This document shows, piece by piece, positions 1-9,391 of a stretch of DNA of 64,000 bases; the first letter of the stretch is position 1; each line of letters begins with the position of its first letter. The stretch is taken from the NCBI RefSeq assembly GCF_031127905.1, contig NZ_JARXIC010000004.1:62001-126000 (forward strand). The letters run 5' to 3'. Source of the DNA: Thalassobacterium sedimentorum (GTDB lineage: Bacteria; Verrucomicrobiota; Verrucomicrobiia; Opitutales; Coraliomargaritaceae). Made by a program: the position numbers and the translations under genes. The notes under the pieces are model-generated. The model saw only the letters and a list, made by a program, of their open reading frames with translations, did not search any database and had not been told where the DNA came from.

Positions 1-816
1 TTTATCCACATTTGCCGGCCGCAGCCGCCTCAATGGAGCTAATACCGCATCAGTTAGAATGGCCTCTTCTGCCTCGACTACCTGGCCGGGCGTCGTTTTG
101 AAAAAACCCAAGTCGACATATCGCACACGCCCGCAAGTTCCCCAACCAGCAAATAATGGCTTCTTGGCAATACCAGTCGCATAGCTAAAGTCAGCCCGCA
201 GGATCAATGCATCCGGTTCCACTCCGTCGCCTGCACCACTCGGTAAATCCACAGAAGCACGTAACTCGATCCCTTCAAATGCATTGATCGCTTCAATTAA
301 GTCACAGACCGGTGCCCGTAACGGGGGCACAAAAGACATCCCCAACAAACCATCGATACAGATATGAAATCCAATTTCGCCGCCCAGCTCCACCAGCATT
401 TGTGAAATCTCAGACAGCCCACAAGCTTCGGAGATTTGACGTATTTGTACTCGCCCTTCCAATTCTTGTAAGGCACGCGCTGCCAAGGGTCGCAACTCAT
501 CCGCGGGCGAGGTTAAGATAAGATCCACCTGAGCGCGTGGATAGTCTGCCAGTAACTGCCCACATGCCAACAATGCATCGCCTCCATTATTGCCCTTACC
601 AATTAATGCTAAAATACGTAAATGCTCAGGAACTGATCTTAACTCCTGATAATCTTCTATAACCGACTTAGCAATCCCCGCTCCGGCCTGCTGCATCGCA
701 GACCACTCCGCGCTCGCGTCAGTCAATACGGAGAACTCTAAATCCTTTGCCTGTTGGCAGCTAAGCACAGGATGGGCATAAGGTAATACTTTCATAACCG
801 AATCAATAGATTGCAT
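1..816 (-). CDS. nnrE: NAD(P)H-hydrate epimerase (YjeF N-terminal domain), 3' end cut by window edge
   Basis: Reading leftward from an ATG at 816 (a second in-frame ATG is at 795), 272 codons are open to the window edge. The protein carries the YjeF_N signature GKGNNGGDAL at about residue 70 and IDGLLGMSF at about residue 157, which match the nucleotide-binding glycine loop and the D-x-L-L-G segment of NAD(P)HX epimerases. The family interconverts the R and S forms of damaged, hydrated NAD(P)H in the cytoplasm so that the NnrD dehydratase can repair them. In many bacteria the two domains are fused. Whether NnrD follows cannot be seen because the gene runs off the left end. The start at 795 removes only seven residues and is equally possible. 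Confidence 0.85.
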   Translation of the reverse strand, partial: MQSIDSVMKVLPYAHPVLSCQQAKDLEFSVLTDASAEWSAMQQAGAGIAKSVIEDYQELRSVPEHLRILALIGKGNNGGDALLACGQLLADYPRAQVDLILTSPADELRPLAARALQELEGRVQIRQISEACGLSEISQMLVELGGEIGFHICIDGLLGMSFVPPLRAPVCDLIEAINAFEGIELRASVDLPSGAGDGVEPDALILRADFSYATGIAKKPLFAGWGTCGRVRYVDLGFFKTTPGQVVEAEEAILTDAVLAPLRRLRPANVDK

Positions 817-904
817 AAAATGACAGTCATTCGACCAATGCGATCTCTAACAGAGACAGCGGGAGAATACACGTTTTTTCCTCGTGAATGCCAACTAGAT
901 CACT

Positions 905-2269
905 TTAGAAACACTTAAGCTTGCGCCACAAACGTATGCTCAGTGCCACGGAAGCGAGCGCTAAACCAATGGCGAGGCCAGACCAGATCCCGAGCGCACC
1001 AAAACTTGCCCAGAAACCTAGCACCGCCCCGAGTGGAATCGCAATCAACCAAAAACAAGCAAATAAGATGCCCGTGGGGAAGTTAACATCGCGCATACCA
1101 CGTAATGCCGCCCCACTGATCACCTGTATGCCATCCAGAAGCTGAAAAATAGCCACCACAGCCAGTATTGAGACCGTCACTCGCACCACCTCAAGATCCT
1201 CAGTAAATCCGGCAGCGATCCGATCCCCCAGAAATACATACACCAATGCGCAACTAAGCATAATCATTATCCCCATACACTGCGCCCCAAGCACAATCTG
1301 ACGACATCGCAAGGCTTGTGCCGCACTCACCGCATGACTCACGCGTATGGTAACTGCCATTGACAAGCCCAATGGCAGCATGAAAGTTGTCATTGCACAA
1401 GTTAAAGCGATTTGATGCGCGGCCAAAGCAGTCGCTCCAAACTGCCCGATAAGAAACGCACTCACCGTAAAAGCCCCAATCTCGATCAATAATTGTCCGC
1501 TTAAAGGACTCGCCATCTTCGTCAAGGCCCGACACTCCGTACGCTCAGGCCGTCGCCACCAGAGAGGCGGTAGGGCAGCCGCCAACCTGCGCGAGTTGAA
1601 CAAATAATAAAACAAAGCACCCAGTGTAATAAAGCGAGCTAGGCAAGTTGCGACACCGGCCCCGGTCAATCCCATGGATGGCATACCTAGGTAGCCAAAG
1701 ATAAATATAGCGTTTAAAGCAATATTCAGCACAACCCCACCTAATTGTATCCAAAGAACCATCCAGGGCTCACTTTGCGCTTCGGCGAAACTTTTAATCA
1801 CCATGGTTGGCACCATGGCTAAAAATGAAAAACCAATCCAATATAGATACGGTGGCACAATCGCCAGAACTGCATCCGGCGGATCCAAATAGCCTAAAAA
1901 CGGAATACTGAAACAAACCAGAGCCATCAGAGCAATTGCTAGCAATACGGAAATAAACAAGCCATTGCGCAAAGCCTCGCCCGCATCCCGCAGCTGTCCA
2001 CGGCCAAACCAATGGGCCACCTGAATCGAAACCGCTATCGACAGGCCAATCGCAAATGAAAAGGGTAGATGCAACAAAGCGTTCCCAAAGGCTGCTGCCG
2101 CCAAGTCGACCGTCCCCACACGCCCGACCATCAATGTATCCGTCAAGCCTAACAGCATTTGACTCAACTGACCAGCAATCAGCGGAAGCGCGAGTAAGAG
2201 CGTCTTACGATTCTCCTGAAACAAAGTATGCACAGCTAAGATATGGAATCCAAATACTAAACAAGCCAA
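905..2269 (-). CDS. MATE family multidrug/toxin efflux transporter (NorM-like)
   Basis: This is a 454-residue, very hydrophobic protein with about twelve predicted membrane helices in two related halves, the usual length for NorM-type MATE exporters. The N-terminal stretch PLIAGQLSQMLLGLTDTLMVG is typical of the family's first helix. MATE proteins expel cationic drugs or metabolites across the inner membrane using a sodium or proton gradient; the substrate cannot be deduced. The first residues (about 15) before the conserved part are unusual, and a TTG codon inside them could be the real start. It stands alone, 88 bp from the epimerase gene to its left, and reads in the same direction. Confidence 0.88.
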   Translation of the reverse strand: MACLVFGFHILAVHTLFQENRKTLLLALPLIAGQLSQMLLGLTDTLMVGRVGTVDLAAAAFGNALLHLPFSFAIGLSIAVSIQVAHWFGRGQLRDAGEALRNGLFISVLLAIALMALVCFSIPFLGYLDPPDAVLAIVPPYLYWIGFSFLAMVPTMVIKSFAEAQSEPWMVLWIQLGGVVLNIALNAIFIFGYLGMPSMGLTGAGVATCLARFITLGALFYYLFNSRRLAAALPPLWWRRPERTECRALTKMASPLSGQLLIEIGAFTVSAFLIGQFGATALAAHQIALTCAMTTFMLPLGLSMAVTIRVSHAVSAAQALRCRQIVLGAQCMGIMIMLSCALVYVFLGDRIAAGFTEDLEVVRVTVSILAVVAIFQLLDGIQVISGAALRGMRDVNFPTGILFACFWLIAIPLGAVLGFWASFGALGIWSGLAIGLALASVALSIRLWRKLKCF

Positions 2270-2573
2270 ACAGACTCGGCATCATAGCAACTTGAGCGAA
2301 CAATCACGTCACCTCTAAGCAGCTGCTTCACTGCTGCTATCACCGAACTGTTCCCGACTAGGCTTCCATCAATCGCATCCATGCCTGCAACTTGCCACGA
2401 ACAATCAACTCTTCAAGTACCTACTTCATCTACTTTCAAAGCGACATACAATTGTGAATACAGGCAGGCGGTCATCCCAACACATCAAAATAAAGTGGCT
2501 TCTCAGGCACACGAAGCGCCAGAGAAGCCACATACACAGACAGACTAAACAAACAAATCCCTCAAATCCGACG
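2270..2573. other. Intergenic region between the TonB receptor and MATE genes
   Basis: No convincing gene is seen here. The region holds the TonB-receptor terminator at its right end, and the remainder presumably carries the MATE promoter. I could not pick a clear -35/-10 pair. Confidence 0.5.
2487..2531 (-). terminator. Rho-independent terminator of the TonB receptor gene
   Basis: The arms GTGGCTTCTC (2495-2504) and GAGAAGCCAC (2522-2531) form a perfect 10-bp stem around a 17-nt loop. Read leftward, the stem is followed by a T-rich run (complement of AAAATAAA at 2487-2494). It lies 43 bp past the receptor stop codon, so it most likely ends that transcript. Confidence 0.75.
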
Positions 2574-4679
2574 CTAGAAACGAAGCGTCGCACTCAGCGC
2601 AAGACTACGCCCAGCGCCGACATAAGCACCACCAGTGCTGTCGCGTCCTACGAGGTAGTCTTTATCAAATAAATTTTGCACGCTTAACACTACTTCCCAA
2701 TGCTCTTGACGATACCCGAGTGCCAGATTCGCTAGCATGTAACCACTCAAACTCAAAGCATCATCATTTGCCAAGTCTGCTGTAGCGTAAGAACTGTCGA
2801 CATACGAAACATCGCCCGCGACAAACCAGTGATCAAAAAAATCGTATTGTGTCCAAAGAGCACCGGAAAATTCAGGGGCTCCGGGAAAGGCGTTGCCGTC
2901 ATAATCTTCGAAATCGATGAACTTGGTCTTGGTATACCCTATTGATGCACCAACTAACCAATTCGAATCAATCGCCCACTGCGCTTCTAGCTCGCCTCCA
3001 AAAACCTGCGATTTCCCCGCATTCCCAGTAATAGTAGGCAACAGCGGGTCAATTTCAATCTGTACTTGTTGATCCACCCAATCATAGAAAAACACGTTTG
3101 CATTCACACGTAACTGCCCGTCCAGCCAGACAGATCGGTACGCAATTTCGTAGTCATTCAAGTACTCCGCATCCACAACCGGACCGTCGTATTGAGAGAA
3201 GCCCGCTCGATAACCTTTGGAATAACTGAATGCGACGCTCTGATTGTCCGTTAAATCATATGCCAGCGCAAATTTAGGTAGAAAGGCATCAAAGTCGCCA
3301 TCGGCTTCCAGTTGGCTGCTGGTGCTGCGATCGAAAAATTGAGTATCAAAGCTCTCTTGATCGTAGCGCAATCCCACGCTCAGCGTCCACCGCTCCAAAA
3401 ACGGCACATTCATTTCACCAAATATCGCTCGATTTTCAGTCAGTCGATCTGTTTCGAGATCCTGCAAGGCAAAACCATAATACTCGATGAGAGAATCCAC
3501 CTCGTTCTTTAAACGAGAAGCGAAAACCCCCAACATACCATTCACAGCACGCTCGTTTGCATCGCCATAATTCAAACGCACTTCCTGTGAGAAGTCCTGG
3601 TCTGCTCTAACTTCGTCACGGTTATATGGCTGCTGCGGCGTAATAAAGGAGGTATCTGTTTGCGTATATGCAGTGATCGAACTCAGCTTCCAATCTTCAT
3701 TAAAATCATAACTGGCACGCAAAATATGACCATTCACTTCATTCTCGCGGGCCTCAACAGCAATGACTGCCCCATCAAAACCAAATTCACGAGCGTATGG
3801 ATCACCAGCATCCACCACCGGAACGGCGGGATTGTCGATGACGTGACTAAACGTCCCTTCAAGCTCGAGCCCAGAGGCCCACTTAGGCGTATACAACAAT
3901 TTAGCCCGGATCATCTCGTAATCCTCTTCCCCGTATTCTGCCAAATCATCGTCGCTATAATCAATATCCAAGCTACGATCCATCTGCTCGCCTGTAATGC
4001 GAAACATCAATTCATCCTCTAGCAAGGGTCCGGAAATCATAAATGCAGCAGCGCTCTCATCCTCGGAACCATAACGACCACTCAAGGCACCTTCCCAATA
4101 AGGTGTTGGTGAATTCGTCTCCACGATAATCGCCCCCGCCAAAGAATTTCGTCCCTGCTGTAAGGATTGCGCACCACGATAGACTTCAAGCTGCTTCACA
4201 TCCCACATACTATGTGCCCCACGTCGTGCGCCCTCAAATGATTGTGTCGCTCCATCAATAACTAAGCTGGCAAGCGGTCGTAATTGAGAGCCGGCTCCAC
4301 TCACGCCTTCAGAATTGATCCCTCGAATGCTAAAACCGCTATTGCCGCCCCCCGCAGTGACCGACTGCACATTGGCGAGCATACGCATCGCTTCACGATA
4401 ATCCTCAATTTGAAAATCTTCTAGCTGCTGCCCCGATAAAAATCCATAACTGTCATAGGTATTTTGTAAACTGCGCTCAGCCTTCTGCCCAGTCAGCACC
4501 ACTGACTCAAGATCCAACAAGGCAAACTTCCCCGCCGGTCCCTCCGCCTCATTACTTTCATGCCTTGCCGCTAGATCCGCTGCAGCAGAACTAAAATTGG
4601 ATAATAACAACAAACTGCCCAGGCATGTGAGTGCGCTAAAATGATTTAAGGATACAGCGTACCCATTCTTTGTTTTCAT
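2574..4679 (-). CDS. TonB-dependent outer-membrane receptor, probably siderophore/iron
   Basis: This is a 701-residue protein with an N-terminal signal peptide (hydrophobic core about residues 15-34 ending in SSAAA). A plug domain follows (about 50-165, with the NSGFSIRGINSEG motif and a hydrophobic LASLVIDG strand), then a 22-strand-type beta barrel that ends in LSATLRF with the expected terminal Phe. Such receptors import siderophores, haem, cobalamin or glycans using TonB energy. A PepSY membrane protein is encoded divergently, a pairing common for iron uptake and siderophore reduction, and a Fur-like palindrome lies between them. The iron role is therefore an inference from context. The barrel contains many acidic residues, as expected for a marine organism. 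Confidence 0.9.
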   Translation of the reverse strand: MKTKNGYAVSLNHFSALTCLGSLLLLSNFSSAAADLAARHESNEAEGPAGKFALLDLESVVLTGQKAERSLQNTYDSYGFLSGQQLEDFQIEDYREAMRMLANVQSVTAGGGNSGFSIRGINSEGVSGAGSQLRPLASLVIDGATQSFEGARRGAHSMWDVKQLEVYRGAQSLQQGRNSLAGAIIVETNSPTPYWEGALSGRYGSEDESAAAFMISGPLLEDELMFRITGEQMDRSLDIDYSDDDLAEYGEEDYEMIRAKLLYTPKWASGLELEGTFSHVIDNPAVPVVDAGDPYAREFGFDGAVIAVEARENEVNGHILRASYDFNEDWKLSSITAYTQTDTSFITPQQPYNRDEVRADQDFSQEVRLNYGDANERAVNGMLGVFASRLKNEVDSLIEYYGFALQDLETDRLTENRAIFGEMNVPFLERWTLSVGLRYDQESFDTQFFDRSTSSQLEADGDFDAFLPKFALAYDLTDNQSVAFSYSKGYRAGFSQYDGPVVDAEYLNDYEIAYRSVWLDGQLRVNANVFFYDWVDQQVQIEIDPLLPTITGNAGKSQVFGGELEAQWAIDSNWLVGASIGYTKTKFIDFEDYDGNAFPGAPEFSGALWTQYDFFDHWFVAGDVSYVDSSYATADLANDDALSLSGYMLANLALGYRQEHWEVVLSVQNLFDKDYLVGRDSTGGAYVGAGRSLALSATLRF

Positions 4680-4809
4680 GTGCTGATTGACTCTGATTTA
4701 TACTAAAAATAAAGGCAGTCCCGAAGGCCCACCTAGAAGGAAGGGAGCAACATCCAATGCTTGCATTGGTCGTTTTCTCTCGATTAATTACTAGATAATA
4801 AAATGATCG

Positions 4810-4824
4810 TGAGACTCAATCTCA
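4810..4824. promoter_or_regulatory. Candidate Fur box between TonB receptor and PepSY gene
   Basis: TGAGACTCAATCTCA is a 7-1-7 inverted repeat with one mismatched pair. It agrees with the Fur consensus TGATAATNATTATCA at 10 of 14 defined positions. It lies in the 195-bp divergent region, about 130 bp from the receptor start and 50 bp from the PepSY start, so it could serve both. The binding factor is inferred. Confidence 0.45.
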
Positions 4825-4874
4825 AATATTAAGCAATTACTGAGTCAACCTTTAAGTCGAAAATAATCTATAAA

Positions 4875-6005
4875 ATGTCACCGAAATGGACCAAACGCCT
4901 GCTCAGCCTACATCGGTGGACAGGCTTAATCACAGGTATAAACATCCTAATTCTCAGCATCACAGGTGCTTATCTGGTTGTCGCTGAAGACATCGATGCA
5001 TGGCGAGAAGCCATCCCCCAGAACGAATCGATCGAAGAATCTCCGCTTACAGCACTTAATGTAGAGAGCTACACAAACTCCCTGAATATAGCCTATCGCA
5101 CGCTCTTAGAGCACTATCCAGAAGCACGCTTACAACGGGTGCGAATGGCACAACAGGATTCAATACAACACGAATTTGGTCTGCTCCAAACGGATGAATT
5201 GGGAACCGAGCATTTCGAACGCTACTACGTCGAAGCAAGCAGCGGGCAACTAATCGATGACACACACATGCACGATCATTCGTTTACACATTGGGTACTC
5301 GAACTACACGCCAATCTGTTCTTAGGAATTTTCGGAATTTTATTTCTAGCGATAATCGGTAGCCTTTTTTTGATATCCTGCATAAGCGGTCTATTGGTCT
5401 ATTTTCCCTATACCTTCAAACTCGAGCTGGGCAGGGTTCGCTGGGAGAAGCGCTGGCCAATCATCCTAGGGGATTGGCATAAGCTATTGGGTCTGAGCTC
5501 ATTGGTATTTAACATCCTGATCGCACTGTCCGGAGTCGCCCTAACAATCGGGTTTTTACTCTCACAAATGTGGGTGCTGCAGACACTGCAAGAAAGAACC
5601 AGCCAACAGAGCCTGGAGATCCCACTCTCTCAGACACGCTCCCTCACTAAGCCTGGCAATATTTACCAAGCCTTTAGTAAAGAATTTGAGCATGCGAGTA
5701 TCGAAACGCTCTACTACCCAGGTGGACCTCAAGGAGAAAATCACTACTTGATACTCGCAAACGCAAGTGGGCTATTTACCGAATTTATCCCGTTGGTAAT
5801 CACCTCACCGATACATAGCCCGCAAGAATTAAGTCAACTGCAGCTACCACTGTGGATCCAGGCAGTCGCCATCTCCGCCCCCATTCATTTCGGCAACTTC
5901 GGAGGTTGGCCGATAAAGATACTTTATGTTCTACTAGGGCTCAGCTCAGGCTTACTCTCCTGCTCGGGTGCCCTACTCTACGCACGTAAACGCTTCCGCA
6001 AGTAA
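4875..6005 (+). CDS. PepSY-associated transmembrane protein (putative iron-uptake reductase)
   Basis: This is a 376-residue inner-membrane protein. It starts with LHRWTGLITG and a first helix (about 12-38), followed by a periplasmic PepSY-like stretch (about 50-135). Three further helices lie near 147-180, 205-232 and 345-370. Conserved membrane histidines (HRW near the N-terminus, DWHKLLG near residue 200) resemble the haem-binding histidines of PepSY_TM proteins such as FoxB, PiuB and FsrB, which reduce ferric siderophores. It is divergent from the TonB receptor gene with a shared Fur-like site, supporting a joint role in iron acquisition. A small membrane protein gene follows after 3 bp. 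Confidence 0.82.
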   Translation: MSPKWTKRLLSLHRWTGLITGINILILSITGAYLVVAEDIDAWREAIPQNESIEESPLTALNVESYTNSLNIAYRTLLEHYPEARLQRVRMAQQDSIQHEFGLLQTDELGTEHFERYYVEASSGQLIDDTHMHDHSFTHWVLELHANLFLGIFGILFLAIIGSLFLISCISGLLVYFPYTFKLELGRVRWEKRWPIILGDWHKLLGLSSLVFNILIALSGVALTIGFLLSQMWVLQTLQERTSQQSLEIPLSQTRSLTKPGNIYQAFSKEFEHASIETLYYPGGPQGENHYLILANASGLFTEFIPLVITSPIHSPQELSQLQLPLWIQAVAISAPIHFGNFGGWPIKILYVLLGLSSGLLSCSGALLYARKRFRK

Positions 6006-6008
6006 CCG

Positions 6009-6182
6009 ATGCCCTCGACGACAAAGAAAAAACGCTCACGTCCCCTGGAATGGACCTTGATGCTCCTGTTTACACTCGGTTTGGTATTGGCTCTAGCCGG
6101 CGACGGACTCGCCGACTACCTCGGAAGCCTGTTAATGGCAACTGCATTCTATCCAGTCATTCGAGCGTTTCGATACAACTGA
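6009..6182 (+). CDS. Small membrane protein downstream of PepSY gene
   Basis: This is a 57-residue ORF beginning with a lysine/arginine-rich head (MPSTTKKKRSRPLEW). One long hydrophobic region follows (about residues 16-50) with a mid-break AGDGLADYLG, suggesting one or two short membrane helices. It starts 3 bp after the PepSY stop codon, so it is probably translationally coupled to it. I do not recognise a family. Small membrane partners of this sort are common beside PepSY_TM genes in iron-uptake loci, but a function is not established. Confidence 0.6.
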   Translation: MPSTTKKKRSRPLEWTLMLLFTLGLVLALAGDGLADYLGSLLMATAFYPVIRAFRYN

Positions 6183-6199
6183 GAATGTAGCTTAAAAAA

Positions 6200-6958
6200 T
6201 CAGCCTAGAAATGCCTTCATCTCACGCACCGCTTGCTCCACACCGACAAAAAGTGCACGGCTCACAATGGTGTGTCCGATATTCAACTCGTGTAAATGCG
6301 GTAGCGTGATGACTTCGGAAATGTTGGTATAATTAATGCCATGCCCTGCATTCACAGTAATCCCTAAACTGTAAGCAAGCTCGGCACCCGCACGCAGCGT
6401 ATCCAGTTCCTGAACGCGCTCGGCATGATAGTATGCATTCGCATAGGCTCCCGTGTGCAACTCAATCCACGGGCTTTTTAATTCGGCAGAGGCTTCGATC
6501 TGTGCCGGATCAGGATCGATAAATAGACTCGTCACGATCCCGGCCTCAGTCATCGCGGCCACCACTTCGCCGACACGTGATTTCTGCCCGACGATGTCCA
6601 GCCCGCCTTCAGTGGTCACTTCTTCACGACTTTCCGGCACCAAACAAACCGAATCTGGTTTCAGCTTGAGCGCGTACTCGATCATCTCTGGCGTGCAGGC
6701 CATTTCGAGATTTAAGCGTGTGGCGATCTGAGCGCGCGCGCGTTGCACATCTGCATCCTGCACGTGACGACGATCTTCGCGCAAGTGCATGGTAATGCCA
6801 TCAGCGCCTGCCCGCTCACAAGCAAGAGCAAACTCAACACAGTCCGGCTCCACCTCGTCACCATGACTGAGCGCATGCTCACGGTAACGGGCCTGACGTA
6901 CGGTGGCAACGTGGTCCACGTTCACACCAAGGAGAATCTTAGCAGCTTTCATAGTCAA
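6200..6958 (-). CDS. pdxJ: Pyridoxine 5'-phosphate synthase
   Basis: This 252-residue protein has the PdxJ opening LGVNVDHVATVRQARY, in which the Asp-His pair and arginines contact substrate. It also has GADGITMHLREDRRH near residue 54, EMACTPEMIEYAL, and the C-terminal NAGHGINYTN. PdxJ condenses 1-deoxy-D-xylulose 5-phosphate with 3-amino-2-oxopropyl phosphate in the deoxyxylulose-dependent vitamin B6 pathway. Length matches the family (about 240-250). The ATG at 6952 two codons downstream is an alternative start. It follows argG in the same direction, separated by two palindromes, so co-transcription is possible but not obvious. Confidence 0.95.
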   Translation of the reverse strand: MTMKAAKILLGVNVDHVATVRQARYREHALSHGDEVEPDCVEFALACERAGADGITMHLREDRRHVQDADVQRARAQIATRLNLEMACTPEMIEYALKLKPDSVCLVPESREEVTTEGGLDIVGQKSRVGEVVAAMTEAGIVTSLFIDPDPAQIEASAELKSPWIELHTGAYANAYYHAERVQELDTLRAGAELAYSLGITVNAGHGINYTNISEVITLPHLHELNIGHTIVSRALFVGVEQAVREMKAFLG

Positions 6959-6972
6959 ATCTGTGAGTCAAA

Positions 6973-6998
6973 TAGCCGAAGTCTCACGACTTCGGCTA
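6973..6998. repeat. Palindromic unit between argG and pdxJ
   Basis: The arms TAGCCGAAGT and ACTTCGGCTA pair perfectly over 10 bp around a 6-nt loop. There is no T-run on either side, so it is not a standard terminator. It resembles the REP-like intergenic palindromes elsewhere in this window. Confidence 0.6.
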
Positions 6999-7008
6999 CC
7001 ATATCAGA

Positions 7009-7028
7009 CCAAAGTTTCGCAACTTCGG
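7009..7028. repeat. Second short palindrome between argG and pdxJ
   Basis: CCAAAGTT and AACTTCGG form an 8-bp stem with one mismatch around TCGC. It shares the AAGT/ACTT core of the neighbouring palindrome and may be a decayed copy. Confidence 0.4.
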
Positions 7029-7055
7029 TTAAGGAAATAATTAAGTCAGCGACCT

Positions 7056-8309
7056 CTACTCGCGCGAGAGCTTACTTTCTGAAGCGATTTCAGGCCCCCC
7101 TTGCGCAAGCGCACGACGGCGCAGCCGAAGCGCGTTGAGATGGATAAATCCGCTGGCATCATCTGGATTGTAGTCGCTCGCAACGCCTTCCATCGAAGCG
7201 ATGTTTTCGTCATACAGAGAAAGCGGCGACTTGCGACCTACCGTCGTAACATTGCCCTTGTAAAGCTTAAGGCGTACTGTGCCCGTAACCGTCTTTTGCG
7301 AGTCGTCGATCAGAGCCTGCAGCGCTTCGCGCTCAGGCGCATACCAGAAACCATTATAGACCAACTCGGCATAACGAGGGATCAATCCATCGCGTAAGTG
7401 TGCAAGTTCGCGGTCCATTGTAATTGTTTCCAAGTTGCGATGGCCTTGCAGCAAAATGGTGCCACCCGGAGTCTCATAGACACCACGGCTCTTCATGCCA
7501 ACGAAGCGGTTCTCGACAATATCCACACGCCCGACGCCGTGCTTACCAGCCAACTTATTCAAGTGCTTCATGACCTGAGCTGGATTCATAGCAACCCCAT
7601 TCACAGCCACACAGTCACCACGTTCGAAATCAAGCTCGACGTATTCAGGCTCATCCGGTGCATCTTCGGGCGCTGTTGTCAGCTTATACATCCCCTTATT
7701 GTCGTCCGTCGTCGGATCAAACCAAGTGTCTTCTAAAATGCCAGCTTCGTATGAAATGTGCAGCAAGTTACGATCCATCGAATATGGCTTGGAAGCGCTG
7801 GCTTCGACATCGATATTGTTTTCACGGCAATAGTCGATCATCTCCGTGCGTCCAGGAAAGGCCTTCCGGAAGACCTCCATACGCCAAGGTGAAATAATTT
7901 GCAACTTAGGCGCGAGCGCCGCGTAGCCTAATTCAAAACGGACTTGGTCATTCCCCTTACCTGTGGCGCCGTGCGCAACTGCATCCGCACCTTCACGCTC
8001 CGCAATCTCAACGTGTGCCTTCGCAATCAGCGGGCGCGCAATCGATGTGCCGAGCAAATATTGACCTTCGTAAATCGCATTGGCACGCATCATCGGAAAG
8101 ATGAAGTCACGTGCAAACTCTTCGACCAAATCAACTGTATAGTGTGCAGAAGCACCAGTCGCTTTCGCCTTTTCCGCCAAACCGTCGAGCTCTTCTTCTT
8201 GGCCGACATCCGCAGCGAAAGTAATAATTTCCGCATTATAGTGCTCCTTGAGCCAGCTAACGAGAACGGAGGTGTCGAGACCACCAGAGTATGCGAGTAC
8301 AATCTTCAT
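7056..8309 (-). CDS. argG: Argininosuccinate synthase
   Basis: This 417-residue protein opens with [14 protein letters not shown], the ATP-pyrophosphatase P-loop of argininosuccinate synthase. It continues with the family segments [13 protein letters not shown] (about 115-127), SPWRMEV, and [18 protein letters not shown] (about 260). The enzyme joins citrulline and aspartate using ATP in the arginine pathway, in the cytoplasm. Length is slightly above the usual 400-410 because of a C-terminal tail rich in Arg/Ala/Ser. No strong Shine-Dalgarno sequence precedes the ATG. No other arg genes are adjacent. Confidence 0.97.
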   Translation of the reverse strand: MKIVLAYSGGLDTSVLVSWLKEHYNAEIITFAADVGQEEELDGLAEKAKATGASAHYTVDLVEEFARDFIFPMMRANAIYEGQYLLGTSIARPLIAKAHVEIAEREGADAVAHGATGKGNDQVRFELGYAALAPKLQIISPWRMEVFRKAFPGRTEMIDYCRENNIDVEASASKPYSMDRNLLHISYEAGILEDTWFDPTTDDNKGMYKLTTAPEDAPDEPEYVELDFERGDCVAVNGVAMNPAQVMKHLNKLAGKHGVGRVDIVENRFVGMKSRGVYETPGGTILLQGHRNLETITMDRELAHLRDGLIPRYAELVYNGFWYAPEREALQALIDDSQKTVTGTVRLKLYKGNVTTVGRKSPLSLYDENIASMEGVASDYNPDDASGFIHLNALRLRRRALAQGGPEIASESKLSRE

Positions 8310-8428
8310 AGTAAAAATATTAAAAAGGAGCTACCAGAACTGTGATTCCAACGCGCAGACGCAAGCGGAAAGCAGAGCCATGCTAGGAATTAAAAAATTT
8401 TATCCTGCCAACTAGCGACTAGCACGGT

Positions 8429-9391
8429 TTACTTAAAACTAGCCAGCGACGAATGAAACCCACTCGGCCACTTCATGCTAGACTCCTGATCAGTAGGCTG
8501 CACTCGTAAGATCTGCGGGGTCGGCATCGGCGACATTTGCTGTACAGCAGCCAATAATTCAGCATCATTACGGGCTGGCGCGGGACGCCTCGCAGCAGCG
8601 GCGCTAACCGAACGCAATTGCTTCTCAACTGGGGTCAATTCCGGACGTAAGCCCATTAAACGTAATTGTGCAGCAATGCTTGCACGTTGATTCGCGGAAC
8701 GCTGTGCCTGCGTTGTCGCATAACGCCGCCATTCGCTTCGCCCAATGGTATCTAATGGATCCATCTGTAATTCCTGATCCGATTCAATCCCCTCAAGTGC
8801 CGCTCGCGACGCCAGATTGACCGTATCACGTAATGCCGGCGCCAGCAGCACAAAACCTATTACAAAGGACGCAGCTAAACCCGCCCCCATAATCCAACGT
8901 GGAAAGTGTCCCTTGTCTCCAGCAAATTCCTGCGTCGACACAGGCAAATCGCCGAACTGAGGCCTGCCACTGTCCATCAACTCGCGTTGCTGACGCGCCC
9001 CCAACGCAGCCTGACGTCGCACACGACGCCTTTCGTCACTGACAGAACTAACGGAACTGACAGAACTAAGTGTATGCGGAGTTCTTGCAGCTCTTGCAGT
9101 CGGCAGCTTCCCCTTGACGCGATTCCCCTTCGTACGCTTGCTCTTGGTGCTCTTGGTGCTCTTGAAAGAGGATGATTCCACACGCGACGAAGACCGCCCT
9201 GAGCGTCGTTTAGAAACCGCACAGGGACTCATCGCTAGGCGCATCGCCTGATTCAAACGACAGCGCTCCTGGAACTCTAGCTTACGCTCAAGGTTCGCCT
9301 CTAATTCTGCCTTTAAATCAGCAAGGCCCTGCTCTGAGATCTCTCGATCCAAATATAGATTAACAAGCTCTAAAAATTTCTCTTCGCTCAT
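8429..9391 (-). CDS. Putative membrane anti-sigma factor with repeat-derived basic linker
   Basis: This is a 320-residue protein overlapping the ECF sigma gene by 4 bp (ATGA), so the pair is translationally coupled. The N-terminal 50 residues form an acidic helical domain like cytoplasmic anti-sigma domains, but without the HxxxCxxC zinc motif. Residues about 58-127 are a Ser/Lys/Arg-rich low-complexity linker whose DNA looks like inserted intergenic repeats. One membrane helix lies at about 166-187 (WIMGAGLAASFVIGFVLLAP). An Ala/Arg/Gln-rich periplasmic part follows. It probably holds the sigma factor at the membrane until a signal arrives, but this rests on position and architecture; no named domain was recognised. 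Confidence 0.65.
   Translation of the reverse strand: MSEEKFLELVNLYLDREISEQGLADLKAELEANLERKLEFQERCRLNQAMRLAMSPCAVSKRRSGRSSSRVESSSFKSTKSTKSKRTKGNRVKGKLPTARAARTPHTLSSVSSVSSVSDERRRVRRQAALGARQQRELMDSGRPQFGDLPVSTQEFAGDKGHFPRWIMGAGLAASFVIGFVLLAPALRDTVNLASRAALEGIESDQELQMDPLDTIGRSEWRRYATTQAQRSANQRASIAAQLRLMGLRPELTPVEKQLRSVSAAAARRPAPARNDAELLAAVQQMSPMPTPQILRVQPTDQESSMKWPSGFHSSLASFK
9035..9170. repeat. Repeat-rich insert inside the anti-sigma gene
   Basis: Read on the minus strand, the segment contains AGTTCTGTCAGTTCCGTTAG followed by another AGTTCTGTCAGT, the direct repeat GCTCTTGGT twice on the plus strand (9137-9165), and a CTTGCAG repeat (9081-9099). Such short-phrase repeats are typical of non-coding DNA. 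Here they stay in frame and encode SSVSSVSSVS and STKSTKSK. Confidence 0.55.
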
